Positions 1 through 11,797 of a stretch of DNA of 64,000 nucleotides are shown piece after piece. The position numbers and the translations under genes are program-made. The stretch is from Blastomussa wellsi (lineage: Eukaryota > Cnidaria > Anthozoa > Scleractinia > Plerogyridae). The notes beneath the pieces were generated by a model, which was given only the letters and a program-made list of their open reading frames with translations, did not search any database and was not told the origin of the DNA. Position 1 is the first letter of the stretch. Every line of letters starts with the position of its first letter. The stretch covers positions 5,894,864 to 5,958,863 of the forward strand of contig OX393564.1 in assembly GCA_947652115.1 (NCBI GenBank), written 5' to 3'.

Positions 1-3000
1 CCAGAAAAAGAGGACTTCTCCAATATGCTGATTGGTTTGTTGGTGTTGTTCTCGATGTAAATCGACACGTAATGCCCAGCCTAATGAAAGAGAAAATGAC
101 AATTGTTTACCATCTTGGAGTGGAGAAAACACATATGGTTTCCTTCAAAGCGGGAACTAATTGTGCTACAATCTAGACAAGGCGTCGACAAATGGGAGTT
201 ACAGTAAGTGCAGATAATTAATACTCTAATTCAGTTCTGAATCCTGCGATTAAAAGCCTTCGCAATTTGTCGTTCGTCCCGCTTCCCCAAAGTTTTTCTC
301 AGAAGGTTGCCTTACTCAAGCAATGATTTTTTGTACTCATAAGCAGAATGCGAGAGAGAATGGATCTGAACTTTCAATCCGTTTTGTGCCAATGCTCAGT
401 TTATATTTAGTGTCATTATTTGCGGACACTATAAATTCCGCAAACTAAAAATAACCGTGATTATAATTAGTTGACTGATTGACACTGAATTGGACGACGA
501 TAATAATTATGTCAATGTGACGTCGGTTCAACTCGCATGTGACCAGCGGTATTCTTGCAAAGATAAATGATTTTAATAGGCCATTTCCGAGTTCCCTTTT
601 CCCTCAGTTTCAAAACTAGTTTAAGTGCGAAACTATTCGTATGGAAATAAGCTTGTTTTACATGAGAATGAAGATGCAGGTAAAACACTTTTTCATATTA
701 ATGTTTTCGAACTTTTGACGTTGAGGCAAAAGAGAACTCGGAAATGACCTATTCGAATTACCTTGAGCATTAGCATTCCAGTCACCGAGACTGTAAACTT
801 CAGACTGTTGCTCTCCATTCCTGTTATAGTAGTCAAAGATCTGAAGAAAAAAAAAACGCTGCTGAAATTTAACTCATTTTCATTTTTACTCGGAATACAT
901 TTCTTTCCACCTAATTACAGAAGCAAAACAAAACTATGACAAATGTGACAGAGCGAGTTTTAGTTGAGTGTCAAAACCAAAGTAATTACTTTGGCCAATC
1001 ACATAGGACGGAGACAGTCCAGTGAACCAATCAAAACTCGAATTACACGTAGCCGACACTAAGCGCGGGAAAACATGCACGCGCGAGTCACGATTGGTTT
1101 TGGTTTTCCTTCTGATTGGTGGAAGCGCGAGATTTTTCAACCAATCAATTCGCTAAAAATCTTAATCTCTTATAATACCATTTTGCATAATTAATTATAC
1201 ATGCAAAGATATATCCGCTGGCCAAAAGAAGTGCCAAAACTTTTACTCACGTGTTCAGTTCACACAGTGAGCTGATGCAGATGCTGATTTTAACATAGTC
1301 TCGCGGGCGCAGATTTGCCTCCCTGTCGCGGGAGACCACCAATTGGGCTGTAAGCTGGTATACACCAGTATATCGAATGACGTATCTTCCGGAACGCAGG
1401 TCAATATCGCTTCCACGTATAAACGTTCCAGAGTGATCTCCCTAGAAGTAAAAGAAAACAAACAATAAACATTTTCTTCAAAATAATCACATTCATTTGT
1501 CTAATAGTGTCGGGCCATTCAAACCAGAATAGCTTTTGAGCAGTACTTTTTTCTTACTTTTTAAATCCGTGGATATATTTTTTTTCGGCGAGCGCGACTA
1601 TTCCAGTCCACTATAAGCAGTACTTTAACATGGTATGGTTAATTTTGGTGTACATAGCGTCTCAAACAGTCAATACTGATTAATTGAACTTAGTTTTAAA
1701 ATATTCAAATGAAGGCTTGGCTTTTAATTAAACTGCTGCTGTGGAAGGCGATACTCACTATCAAGGCTGTGGGTGAAACCCTGGTGTGTAACCATTCAAA
1801 TGAAAGCTATTGAGTGGTACTTTCACGGGGTGCTTTGGACGATTCCCAAGGACGCGACCATTCAAATGAAAGCTATTGAGTGGTAATGTCACGAGGTGCT
1901 TTGGATGAATCCCAAGCTTGCGACCATTCAAATGAAAGCTATTGAGTGATATTCTCACGGGGTGCTTTGGACGAATCCCAAGGATGCGACCATTCAAATG
2001 AAAGCTACTGAGTGATACTTTCACGAGGTACTTTGGACGAATCCCAAGGATGCGACCATTCAAATAAAAGCTATTGAGCAGAATTTTCACGAATTACGGT
2101 TATTGACCGTTACTGTTGTACAATGTAATTTAAACGTTATGCAGTAAGCCTGTGGATGAAATCCGTGTGCGAACATTAAAACAAAAGCTTTGAAAAAGGT
2201 CGGGACCACTGCACTTACTGGCTGTTTGTAGTTTTTCAACTCCTGGTGAGATTTCTTAGGAACAGTGACATCGTATCGCAGGACAATGTGGTGTGCGGAC
2301 AAAAGATCAGGAATTCCTGCAGCCATTAAACTAATGTTCTGGGAAAATCACATGTTGTAGAAATCGTAAGTTAAGGTTCATTTTTTAACAAACGCGCAAC
2401 AATCAATCGCTAAAAGCTATTGAGAAAAGGTGAAGCGATGTTTTGTTGAAAACAGACTTTTATCGTCATCATCGTCCTCATCATCATCATCATCATCACT
2501 ATTGTTGTTGTTCCTTTTTATTTTAGTCAAAATAGTAGTTTTCCATAAATTGGAATTAAAATGTAGATTACTTGCACAAATCCCATAATACACCTCTTTT
2601 ACCCCCCAAAATTTTGCATAATCATTGTTTCCAATTTCTCCTGGGACATGAAGATGTCCCAAGGGAAATCAAAAACAATGCCTATGCAAATTTTTTTGGG
2701 GGTAGAAGCCGTGTATTATGGTATTGTGCAAGTAGAGAATAGCAAATTTCAGCTAGGGCTAAAAACGTTTGTCATGTAATTTATTCTGGAGGCCGAATTG
2801 AAATTTTAGCTCTTCTAATCGGGTTCAAATTTCAGCCCTGCCTGAAATTCGCCATTAATTAGGACCTAAGAAGTTTATAGTTGTAAGGACTGATGTTTTT
2901 AAACGCATTGAAACAGAAATAGTCGAATTATAAATTACCATTTGTTAGAGAATCACGTCATAATTTAGTGATGAGCACGCGATAGCTGACAGCGTCTCGT

Positions 3001-6000
3001 TACAGAGCTCAGTGTAATCGTGATAGCAAACAGTTGTCAAAATTTGAATTTATTTCAATAAAATTTCTTGTTGAGTTACTACTGAAAACAAAATCTAGTT
3101 TAATAATACCTGGTCTGCAATTCGCCTTGATCGTCGATTTGCACTTTCTGTCAAAAGATAAAAGTAACTGTTTCGTAAGAAAAAAGACATACACCCGGCT
3201 GCAACTGGTCTCCTACGCAGCCGTTATTAGGGGATTGCGTTACACTCGTCCCCACTAACGTCTGTGGGGACGAGTGGTAACGCAATCCCCTAATAACGCC
3301 TGCGTAGGAGGCTAGGCTGCAACAGGATTGGTGAGCTGCTAATAAATAAATGGGATTCGAATGTGCGATGGCATTTACATGTCCAAACTGTTGTTCTGCA
3401 TCCATTTTTCGCAAACCGAATTTGATAAAGCACTTAGGTAACGAAACTTTATAGGCCATTTCCGAGTTCGCTTGAGTCACTATTTCAAAGCGAGTGCAAA
3501 GTGCAAAGTCTTTGTAATGAAAATGAGTTTTCATTGATATGACAAGCAGAACTAATTAATATATTACCGCCACACAACCTTCGCACTTAGACTCGCTTTG
3601 AAATAGAGGCTCAAGGGAACTCGGGAATGGCCTATTTTAATTTTATTGATAGGCGTTTTGGAATGGCTCATAGACATGGTGATTAGGATTTGAGAAGATT
3701 TCAATGAACTGAGAAAAAAACCGATAGGTTTACAATTATTTCTTTTTATTTCAGTGTTAAACTGTAACGAAAACAAGAGCACTTTCTGTTACGTCCTATT
3801 TTCAAGAAATGCGTGTGCGCGTGTTGTGATGCTCACCTTGCACCATGCTCCTAAACTCTGCCATCATGGTGGCCTCGGTGATCTGGGCTCCAGGAGGCCC
3901 AGCTGGACCGGGCGGCCCAGGGGGGCCTGGGGGTCCGGGACTTGGTTCACACTGCGACTAGAAATAATAGAGCGATAAATAATTGAGTGTCGAAAGTAAT
4001 TAGGGACTTGCTTTGGTTTTTCATTACTACGCGCAGTGATTGGTTTAAAAATCTCGCGCCACTTTTTCAACCAATCAGAAGTAAAACCAAAACCAATCCT
4101 GACTCGCGCGTGCATGGTTTCCCGCGCTTTGTGTCGGCTACGTGTAATTACGCCGAGTTTTGATTGGTTCACTGAATTGTCTCCATCCTTTGTGATTGGC
4201 CAAAGTAATTACTTTGGTTTTGGTTTTAAGAGACTCAACTGAAGTTTGCTCTGCAATGCGACAAGTCATAATCAATGAAATGAATTCTTATAAGCACGTT
4301 GTAGTTGTCGTCGCGGCACACGAGGAGCAGGCAATGGAAAATTCTGTAGATTATATTTTGCTTTTCATTTTATGATTGCATCACCAGAACTGTTTATTGC
4401 AAATAGTTTTGCGCCATCGTTAATTATCACATAAGTTATTAATAATAACTTTTGTTATTTGGAAAAAAAATGAAAAATCTGTTAAAGCAATCTCTTATTT
4501 CATCTTAACACCAGCTTGATACAGACCCTGGTTTTCTTGCTAGTTTCCTCCCAACTTCTGTTGCCCAAATTCTAGGCCTTTTTCCCGAACTGAAAATATA
4601 CGGGGGGTGTCAACTCTAAGAAGGGCTGTTTAGGGACGAAAACAAAATTCTTCCGGGAATCTGAAGATTTTGCCGGGAATTGGGAGGCTTGGAAAAATTT
4701 CCGGGAAAACACGAATAAATGAAGTTAAAATATCGGGAATTTTGAGACTTTTTGGGGAATTTCTCTCAAATATTCGGGACGATATTCCAGATTTTCGGGA
4801 GGACTTTTATTCACACACGGTACTGCCGAAACAGCGTTTGTTAGAGCTGCCAGCCCCCGTGAAAATATCGCCAATTTTCGAAATTGGAGGGAGTTGCAGC
4901 CCCCCTCGACCCCTTGGCTCGTACGCTTATGGCTGCGTGTCAGCGGTAGGACAGGGATAATTACCTTGGAGTTTTCTTTGCTGTGTTTTTCTTTCTTCCC
5001 TTTATTTCCCTTCCCTCCTCGTTTTCTGAAGAAGTTCCAACTCTCTGCCGGGTTCACTGAATCCGAGCCATTATCTGGGCCCTGTAACTTTAAAACAAAT
5101 ACCATTATTATTAAAAAGTCTAAACTCGTTTGCAATTGTTGAAATTTTGCAGATTTTACGGAGTTTTTGAATTGCTAGGAACCCGAAATTAACTGAAGTC
5201 GTTTGAAAGAAATGAACCCTAAACCCTAACCCAGAGGACAACAAATCAAGAAATTAAAAATGTTCATAAAAACTGTTACAACGTTAACTTTTCCAAAACT
5301 GAAGGTAAGGGAAAATCGAATCAGTAAAAATACTAAAAATTGTTAGAAAATTATACGCATCTTTTATAAGGTTGAAGTCAGGCTGGAAAAAGTATGCGGA
5401 CAACCATACAGATTTGGTTGGAAAAAGATAACGATTTCAATAATCAGGAACCAAGACCCCATCAAAAATTTCACGGAGTACATTACCCGTTTCCCTGTCC
5501 CCAAATTTCCCCACCTACCTCCCGCCACCACCCCCTCCCCTCATCCAGGGAGTACAGCGAAATTTTAAAGGTGACAAGGGGTGGATTTGCAGAACCTTTG
5601 AAGTGATGAATGACCATAGACCGTTGTATCACTTGATTGTCGTCATAAATAATTACTGAATGGGGGCCAAATTTAAACCGATGAAAGATGCGGGATATTT
5701 TCAGTTTGAAACGGAATGCTTCGAAAAATCGAGAGCTGATGGTAGATGTACTGACGGTAATTTTTCCAGAGCAAAACCATGACCTCAGCCAGAAAAGGCT
5801 TACATAATTACATAATCCACGAATATTACGAATAGCGTAATATGGACATTAGCCGCCAGCGTTATGGCCCTTCAGACCATTTTCGTATTCTCGGACGAGA
5901 CTGGAGCTTGTAGCTGGCAATTGAGCCTACTGTGGGGAATCTTTTCAAATGCAAATGACATAAAGCTCTTTCCGATGATATTCCCGCAATATTTGGTCTT

Positions 6001-9000
6001 TTACAATCTTTTTGCCAGCAACGTTTCCCGCGCGAACGTGAAATTAAGAACCTTTGTAAGAACAAGGTTGTAAACAAACCGTTACATAATTAAATACGTT
6101 ACGCCCTTTAAATATTCTTGCGCACAGAACTTTTATATCGACCCCAATCATCTCGCCGATGACTCAAATATTGATTTATGGACCTCATAAAGCTAATTCG
6201 TCAACAGCGCACTTAAATTCGTGTGCACAGAACTTTAATATCGACTCTAATCGTCTTGCTGATGACTCAGGTATTGATTTATGGACCTCTGAAAGATAAT
6301 TCGTCAACAGCGCACTTAAATTCGTGTGCACAGAACTTTAATATCGACTCTAATCGTCTTGCTGATGACTCAGGTATTGATTTATGGACCTCTGAAAGCT
6401 AATTCGTCAACAGCGCACTTAAATTCGTGTGCACAGAACTTTTATATCGACTCTAATCGTCTTGCTGATGACTCAGGTATTGATTTATGGACCTCTGAAA
6501 GATAATTCGTCAACAGCACACTTAAATTCGCGTTCACAGAACTTTTATATCGACCCTAATCGTCTCGCCGATCGGTGACTCTAGTTTTGATTTATAGGCT
6601 TCTGAAAGCTAAACAAATATCCTTTCATCTCCGGCTGGCAAGACTGACTCGTGAAAATGCGCTCGGAATTTAGAGCGAAAATTGAGAAAACTTGCAGAAA
6701 AATGCCCTTGTATGGTAGTTATACTGTCAGAAAAGTTATTTCCAACCCATAGTATTATGTTATAGGCACAGATAATTTGTAGAAATGTGCGAGATCATTG
6801 CCTGAATTCCTTCAATTAAAATTGATCTGCTCTCTTTTCAGACAGGTTTTTGAAAGGTTATGACCGCTGCTTTACGCTATTTTAGGACTTCCAATGGTTT
6901 ATATTTGTTATTAAATGACATACTGTACAAGCGATAACATAAAGCGATGCCTGTGCGGGTTCAATCAGCGGTTTAAAACTTTAAGTCTGTTTTTACAACA
7001 ACTTGCGCGCATAGCTTAAACTCTGACTTAATCGGAAACATGTTTTTCCAGATTTGACCGACATAACAACTTAGCTCTGACAATTTTGACGGTTTTGGCA
7101 AGAAGCCGTGAAAACGAATTCTTAAAAGAATGTCTTCAGTTGCCATTTCAGCGCTTTTGGCATTTACCCACGCAGACAAAGGGTTTAGTTGCTTAAAATG
7201 GAAACTGGACTTATGTACTTTCACCAATATAGTTTCAGTTCTCTTTTCAGAGTTTTGTGTTTTTCTTCAGTTACGATGCACGCAAGTTACATGTGTCTGA
7301 CAATGAACTGATATGATGTAGACGAAATTAGATGCGTGGTCACCCTTAGAGGATAATTTGTTTGTCTTCATTTGGGCAGTTGCAATGACAGTTTATGTTC
7401 TGCGTAAAAACGCAAACCTCTGACACCAAATGTTCTCAAGTCGAAAGTCCACACTGTGCGGGACACTCACTTGATCAAACACAAATACAGGTCCAGTAAA
7501 TTTAGTCGATTCGAGATTTACACCCTTGTTCATTGACCTTCTGACTGTATAATTATTAACAATGAAAAAATAAAGTGCCATTGCTTTCTTATAATTTGGA
7601 GACTTGCTTGTATCCAAAAATAGAAGTCACTGTATTCATGCGCCGAAACGCGTTCACAGAAACGCCGCCCAAAATTCTGATGGAAAAAACGTTCTCATCA
7701 ATTAAGTGCCATGATCCAAGCTCTTTATCTGTACGTCGGTATTTCGTTTTTTCAAGGGTTGTCTAAGAGGAAGAAGACACCCCATTGAGAAAATCTCAAT
7801 ACAACTGCTCGCCATTCGATGATAAAGAATCCCGATGCTCTAAGATGGCGAACAGTGGGGCGTGGGAAAAAAAGGCCCTCACGTACGCCTGCCATCTGTT
7901 TGTCCCAAATTAAGATATTTTACCGGACAACCCTTAAACTAAAGCAGAAACAAGAAAAATATCTTACATTTGAATTCTCGAGGCTTCTAGGTATCTCCTT
8001 GCTTTTTCCTTGGCTACTTTGGGATGTTTGCATCAAGTCTCCAATTGAACTTCCCGTAGGGGAAACGTTCGCAATTTGGAGGCAAAACAGAAAGGTGACC
8101 ACAGCAAAACAGAGAGAACGAGCAATGTCCAAAGACTGAAGATCAACCATCTTTTTGTGCAGAGTGCGCGACTCACGGCGTGCAAAAGAAACTGGCTTAA
8201 AGACCTAACGTGGCGCTTAATTTATGGCTAACCCGTGTTGCACGGGAGGTCGAAGAATTAAGAAACATAATATTGGTATTTCCCTTCAGGGTTAAGGTCG
8301 TGTTGATACCATCGATTTCTCGAATGTATTTATTTGGGAATCAATTTAAGCCATGTGCCAATGGCCTTGGCAATTTTCATGCGATATGCAAGTGTCGAGA
8401 GACCGTTGTGATGAAATGCGCTGCCACACATCTGTAGAAAACTTCGCCAAAGATACTGATGTGGTCACAGCTCACGTGCCACGTTCGTACGAAGATAATC
8501 ATTCTGTCGAAGGAAGCCACAGAATTGGTAATACAAATATTAGAAACGTTAAGAACTTGAAAAAAGCAGATTGTACAGTTGAACCTCATGGGTTCTTTCA
8601 AGCCCCGCCCAACAAATTAACGATAAGAGTTCAATTAAGTTGGTGATTATATTCCTAATTGGTGGGGAGGTGCTGGCTATGTGATTGACACTTCGCAGCG
8701 GTGAAACCTCCGCGCGTGCACGCTTCTGTCAATTTGCCAACTTTCACGCTGAACGAAAAGAACAATAAGTCAGGGTTGTAATTTCGTGTGAATTAAGGAA
8801 AACCAAACATGAATTTTTTCGGTGTGTTCACCGCGGAAACAATTTGTCTTCTTAGCTGACACCGTTCTTCACAGGCAAAAAGTCTCAGCATTGTTTTGCA
8901 CGAAACTTGATGAAAACCATATACCCTTGCAGAAATCTCTCTTTTTCTTACTTTTCGCCTAAGCTCTTTCTTTATAATAATTAAGCAACTACTTGTTTGT

Positions 9001-9398
9001 TTACTGTATTCTTTCCGGCCGCAATTTTCAAAGTATAATGAGAACAATTTCCCACGTTTTCGAATGTGAAGTCTGTACTGGACTTTATCACACGGACATG
9101 GGGTAAATATGAAATTTGTCTGTGGTAACGGGGGGTCAAGATATGCCTCTTGCGTTTGTCATGGTTGTCCAATAATTTATTTCTTTTCACACACTTTTGA
9201 TCGTTTGAAATTTTTTTCGGTTGTTGCTGTTGTAAGTTGCATAAAAAAAGTGCGAGCAGTTTAAACAAAAACGCGAAAGTGTCTTACCAGGGTAAACGAA
9301 TTACGGGATTTCCTTGGTCCTGATAGCTTCTTCCCGCACGAGGCCATGTTGGCTAATTCCATCACCAGTAAAAACGCGAAAATGGGGTTGACTCGCAT
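1..9398 (-). CDS. Adipolin/erythroferrone-like (FAM132 family) secreted C1q/TNF-domain protein, 3' end outside the window
   Basis: Predicted secreted protein: signal peptide, basic linker, short collagen stalk and a C1q/TNF-like beta-sandwich that normally trimerises. Coding segments in order: 9288-9398 (or 7968-8150), 4965-5081, 3837-3957, 2219-2316, 1251-1441, 762-840, 1-80. All joins keep phase and use GT/AG. Exon 2 has a WNFF motif and basic stretch matching the WLNF region of adipolin. Exon 3 has one Cys and about six Gly-X-Y triplets, then an acidic/hydrophobic helix (AEFRSMVQ). Exon 5 contains [12 protein letters not shown] and ICISSLCE, matching the RGSGLSLASGRF and ICIESLCQ segments of human C1QTNF12. 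Exon 6 has GMESNS (human GLESNS). Exon 7 has AGHYVSIYI and ends at SSFSG. About 265 residues are visible with the distal first exon, or 289 with the proximal one; the human protein has about 302. The assignment rests on remembered family sequence. Erythroferrone is the other possible orthologue. Introns carry foldback and tandem repeats. Confidence 0.86.
934..1150. repeat. Interspersed element copy, related to 3985-4255 in opposite orientation
   Basis: This intron segment contains AAAGTAATTACTTTGG, GAACCAATCAAAACTC, GTAGCCGACAC, GCGCGGGAAA and paired GATTGGTT/AACCAATC boxes. The same blocks recur in inverse order and orientation at 3985-4255. Both copies lie in introns of the adipolin-like gene. 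It has no coding content. It resembles a MITE with CCAAT-type inverted boxes. Confidence 0.7.
1791..2110. repeat. 66-bp tandem repeat (about 5 units)
   Basis: The motif ACCATTCAAATGAAAGC begins at 1791, 1857, 1923, 1989 and 2055, an exact 66-bp period. A decayed partial copy follows to about 2190. The period is divisible by three, so a spurious 22-residue repeat stays open on the minus strand. The array lies in the intron between exons 4 and 5 of the adipolin-like gene. Confidence 0.95.
2465..2499. repeat. (ATC)n microsatellite
   Basis: Runs of TCATCATCATCATC interrupted by CGTCC, in an intron of the adipolin-like gene. Confidence 0.9.
3206..3314. mobile_element. Foldback MITE with 9-bp target duplication
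   Basis: Near-perfect palindrome with arms of about 48 bp (CTCCTACGCAGCCGTTATTA and its complement) around a short loop. The 9-mer GGCTGCAAC lies directly on both sides (3197-3205 and 3315-3323). The terminus, TGGTCTCC/TAGCCTCC, belongs with the element at 62772-62830. A 9-bp duplication is typical of Mutator-like (MULE) transposons. It carries no coding capacity and would move in trans. Confidence 0.85.
3985..4255. repeat. Interspersed element copy (inverse partner of 934-1150)
   Basis: Shares the AAACCAAAACCAATC, CGCGCGTGCAT, GTGTCGGCTACGTGTAATTA and CCAAAGTAATTACTTTGG blocks with 934-1150 in reverse orientation. It lies upstream of the collagen exon of the adipolin-like gene. Confidence 0.7.
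6118..6612. repeat. 103-bp tandem repeat (about 4.8 units)
   Basis: The motif TCGTCAACAGCGCACTT starts at 6198, 6301, 6404 and 6507 (the last copy has one change), an exact 103-bp period, with a leading partial unit. Units differ by a few substitutions. There are no unique spacers between repeats, so it is not CRISPR-like. It sits in the first long intron of the adipolin-like gene. Confidence 0.95.
7968..8150 (-). CDS. Proximal alternative first coding exon (signal peptide) of the adipolin-like gene
   Basis: Starts at the ATG on 8148-8150 with a good context (AAAAAGATGG). It encodes 61 residues: a hydrophobic signal core ([15 protein letters not shown]), then a Ser/Gln/Lys-rich tail. It ends in phase 0 at donor AAT|GTAAGA, so it could splice directly to exon 2 (4965-5081). 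Joined this way the protein approaches the length of vertebrate adipolin, and its hydrophilic tail resembles the low-complexity N-terminal region of that family. No acceptor-like pyrimidine tract precedes the ATG, which fits a first exon rather than an internal one. Confidence 0.6.
9288..9398 (-). CDS. Distal first coding exon (signal peptide) of the adipolin-like gene
   Basis: Starts at the ATG on 9396-9398 in an AAAAAATGCG context. It encodes 37 residues with a typical signal peptide: MR, a hydrophobic core ([10 protein letters not shown]), then small residues ASC, followed by a basic segment ([10 protein letters not shown]). It ends in phase 0 at a good donor (CTG|GTAAGA). Phase 0 matches the acceptor of exon 2 at 5081. 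The spacing to exon 2 is 4.2 kb, and the competing first exon (7968-8150) lies in between. Either or both could be used. Confidence 0.6.
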
Positions 9399-11130
9399 TT
9401 TTTCCGTTGAAAATTCAACCGACCTAACAGGTGGAAAACATAAGGTATAAATTGCGTTAATTTCGATAAGACGAGTTGGCACCGAACAGGTTTCTAATCC
9501 CCCATGTCGAATCACACGCTTTCAAAAGAACTGACCAGCTACCGAACAATGCTACAAAAAGAGTAACACTTACCTTTTGTTAAATTTTTTAAATACTTGG
9601 TGGATTGTCTTGCAGAGCTATGTTTTTCGCAAATGCCCGGTTAAAAAAATCTTACGACCTATGGGCTCTGATGGCTGCTGTAACGTTAACACCCGCGATA
9701 TAAATTAAATGAGTACAAATAGATACAAATGGCCTTCTGACAGGGGGAATACGACGCTTTATACACCCGCCGACCAGGCGATAATGCGCTTATCAATCCT
9801 TCGAGCCTAGTGGAGGATCAACCAATGAGAAGCCTTCATTTAGCAGATTGTCATTCAAAGAAGAGTTCCTTGGTGATTGTGCGAACTGTCCAGAAGTATT
9901 GATGACAGATGAAACGAGAGCGCCTAATTTGCGGTACCTTTGCAATGAAATACGGCCGTGCCTGGAGGAAATACCCAGGGCTGCATGAATTTCTGTCTCA
10001 ATACTCTATTGTGTTCGACCAGTGGTCTGGAACTTTTCACTTTCCCACCGATTTTGGCAAACAATGATCAACAATGTTATTTTGCCGCGAAATTAGCTTG
10101 GAGAGTTTAAAGACTCGAAATGGTTTCCGGTTAAGTGTAGTAATCGCTGTTATTTCGTTAATTGTCCTTGTTTCGCAGATTTCAGCAGCACATAAATCAT
10201 TCTGGATGGCAAGGGCTTAACCTTATGGGCATTAATTAGCAAATATCTGCATGATCCTTTCAGGGCGGAAAATCTAATGTGCCATTTATCATCTTGCAAA
10301 CAAGCTTTCGTCGTTTTTACTTCACTTTTATATTCTTTGTATACGTAACGCAAAATGAACGCGGCTGTAACAAACATGTATTTGACACGTGCTTTCATTT
10401 GGAAGAAAGGTTACACACTGAGAAATTGCTTTGAGAAATCGCTCCTGTGGACTATCATTAGGCGTCTTGCTCACCCACAGACGAACTGCGAACATTCAAA
10501 ATTTGCTTTTAATACAGGTTTAATCGCTCTGAGGTGTGTTGCTCAAACATCATGTATGTAAATATTATGCACAGGAACAAACTATAAGCCCGAGGCATTC
10601 TTGAAGTAGACGTTGTAGCACCTTAGAAATCAAGATCCGATCGAGAGTGCGTGAAACCCAAAGCATTTCAAAAGCTCCGAGTATTTTTAGGTGGAAAGAA
10701 AATTTTCCACGTTCACAGGAGAAGAAATATTTTGGGAATATTAATGTAACATGAAAGAAAACCAGGGGAAAAAAGCTAAAAAAATGAAGTACTTTACAGA
10801 GTTTTCAGTTGAGGAAGAAAAAGTATTAGCTCTCAGTTTCAATAACAACTGAAGAATCGAGGAAGTATGTTGTTTGTTTGGAATTCACAACAAGGCAAAT
10901 GTTGACGCATTTCTCGTATTTTTGTGGTGCGACCGGTTTATCTCTTAATAGCCTTTGGTCTGTTGAGTTCATTTCCGTTTGAAAACATTCCGCAGCGCTT
11001 CCGTTTAGTAAAAGTCGTGAAACTAACTTCAAATATTAAAAATTACATATTTTGATCTCGCGGTCATTTATAATTTTAGTCTTATAGAGAAAACATTAAC
11101 ATGAAACCGCACTTTGCCTTGGTTGCAGTA
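9399..11130. other. Intergenic stretch, nothing recognised
   Basis: AT-rich sequence upstream of the adipolin-like gene. Open frames here are short and lack recognisable motifs or convincing splice context. The promoter of the distal first exon should lie at its left end, but no core element is clear enough to call. Confidence 0.5.
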
Positions 11131-11480
11131 TTAAGGCCTGTTTACAAGGAAGTATGGTAACCCTAGTGCCAGGGTTACCCTAGCAAGACGGTTAAAGATA
11201 GCCCGCGTTTACAAAGGGTCTGAAAACAATTAGAAAGTTAACCCGGGTAGGCGGGTTAACCCTACCTGCAGTGTTTATAAGGGAAAAAGTTAACCCGCCA
11301 GCCAGGGTAACCCTAGCCCGCAGATAGGGTAACCCGCCTACCCGGGTAACCCTAGCTGCCTTGCAAACACGACGAAGAAAAAAAAGGGGAAATATGTGAG
11401 TGCTTGGGTAACCCGCTTGGTAGGGTAACAGGCCCCCAAGTCTGAACATGGAGCAGGATAGGGTTGTAACTGACTCCAAC
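11131..11480. repeat. GGGTAACC/GGTTACCC-rich interspersed repeat
   Basis: Many copies of GGGTTACCCT, GGTTAACCC and GGGTAACCC(TAGC) in both orientations, interleaved with CCCGGGTAGGCGGG. The motif contains TTACCC but is not the exact TTAGGG telomere unit. It looks like a decayed foldback element rather than an interstitial telomere. Confidence 0.6.
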
Positions 11481-11797
11481 AACCCCCTTAGTCTTCCAGA
11501 AAATCCCGAGCAATGCAATGTTTTCAAAATTTATGTGTCATGTTTTCAGGCTGTGTCCTAAAATATTACTCATAGTTTCATGATAACTTTTTCTAGTCTC
11601 ATGATCAAAGTAAACTTCTTCGAATCGAGCAAACTCTTGGACGAAAGTTAGAGTACCCTGCGAGCAGAGTCTCTTAAAACTGGACTCAAAACTAGGGAGT
11701 GTTGGGTAAATAAAGAAACCGGTCTGAATATCGCTATTAAAGGCCCAGATACCTCAAAACTAAGTGTCTGTTTACAGGTACAAGGCACAAAATCTCC

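Noticed and set aside
1761..2090. 109-residue minus-strand frame with repeated NSFHLNGR units
   Set aside because: Explained by the 66-bp tandem repeat whose period is a multiple of three; no splice or start context.
5215..5235. Telomere-like ACCCTAAACCCTAACCC
   Set aside because: Two to three imperfect units only; chance or trivial.
6118..6612. CRISPR-like array
   Set aside because: Contiguous 103-bp units with no unique spacers, in an animal intron.
7393..7617. Minus-strand segment with TATACAG acceptor and CAA|GTGAGT donor, possible extra exon
   Set aside because: The only open phase (needs one preceding base) does not match the phase-0 exons around it, and no family similarity was recognised.
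8353..8646. 97-residue plus-strand frame upstream of the proximal first exon
   Set aside because: No recognisable motif, no splice context, typical length for chance frames in this composition.
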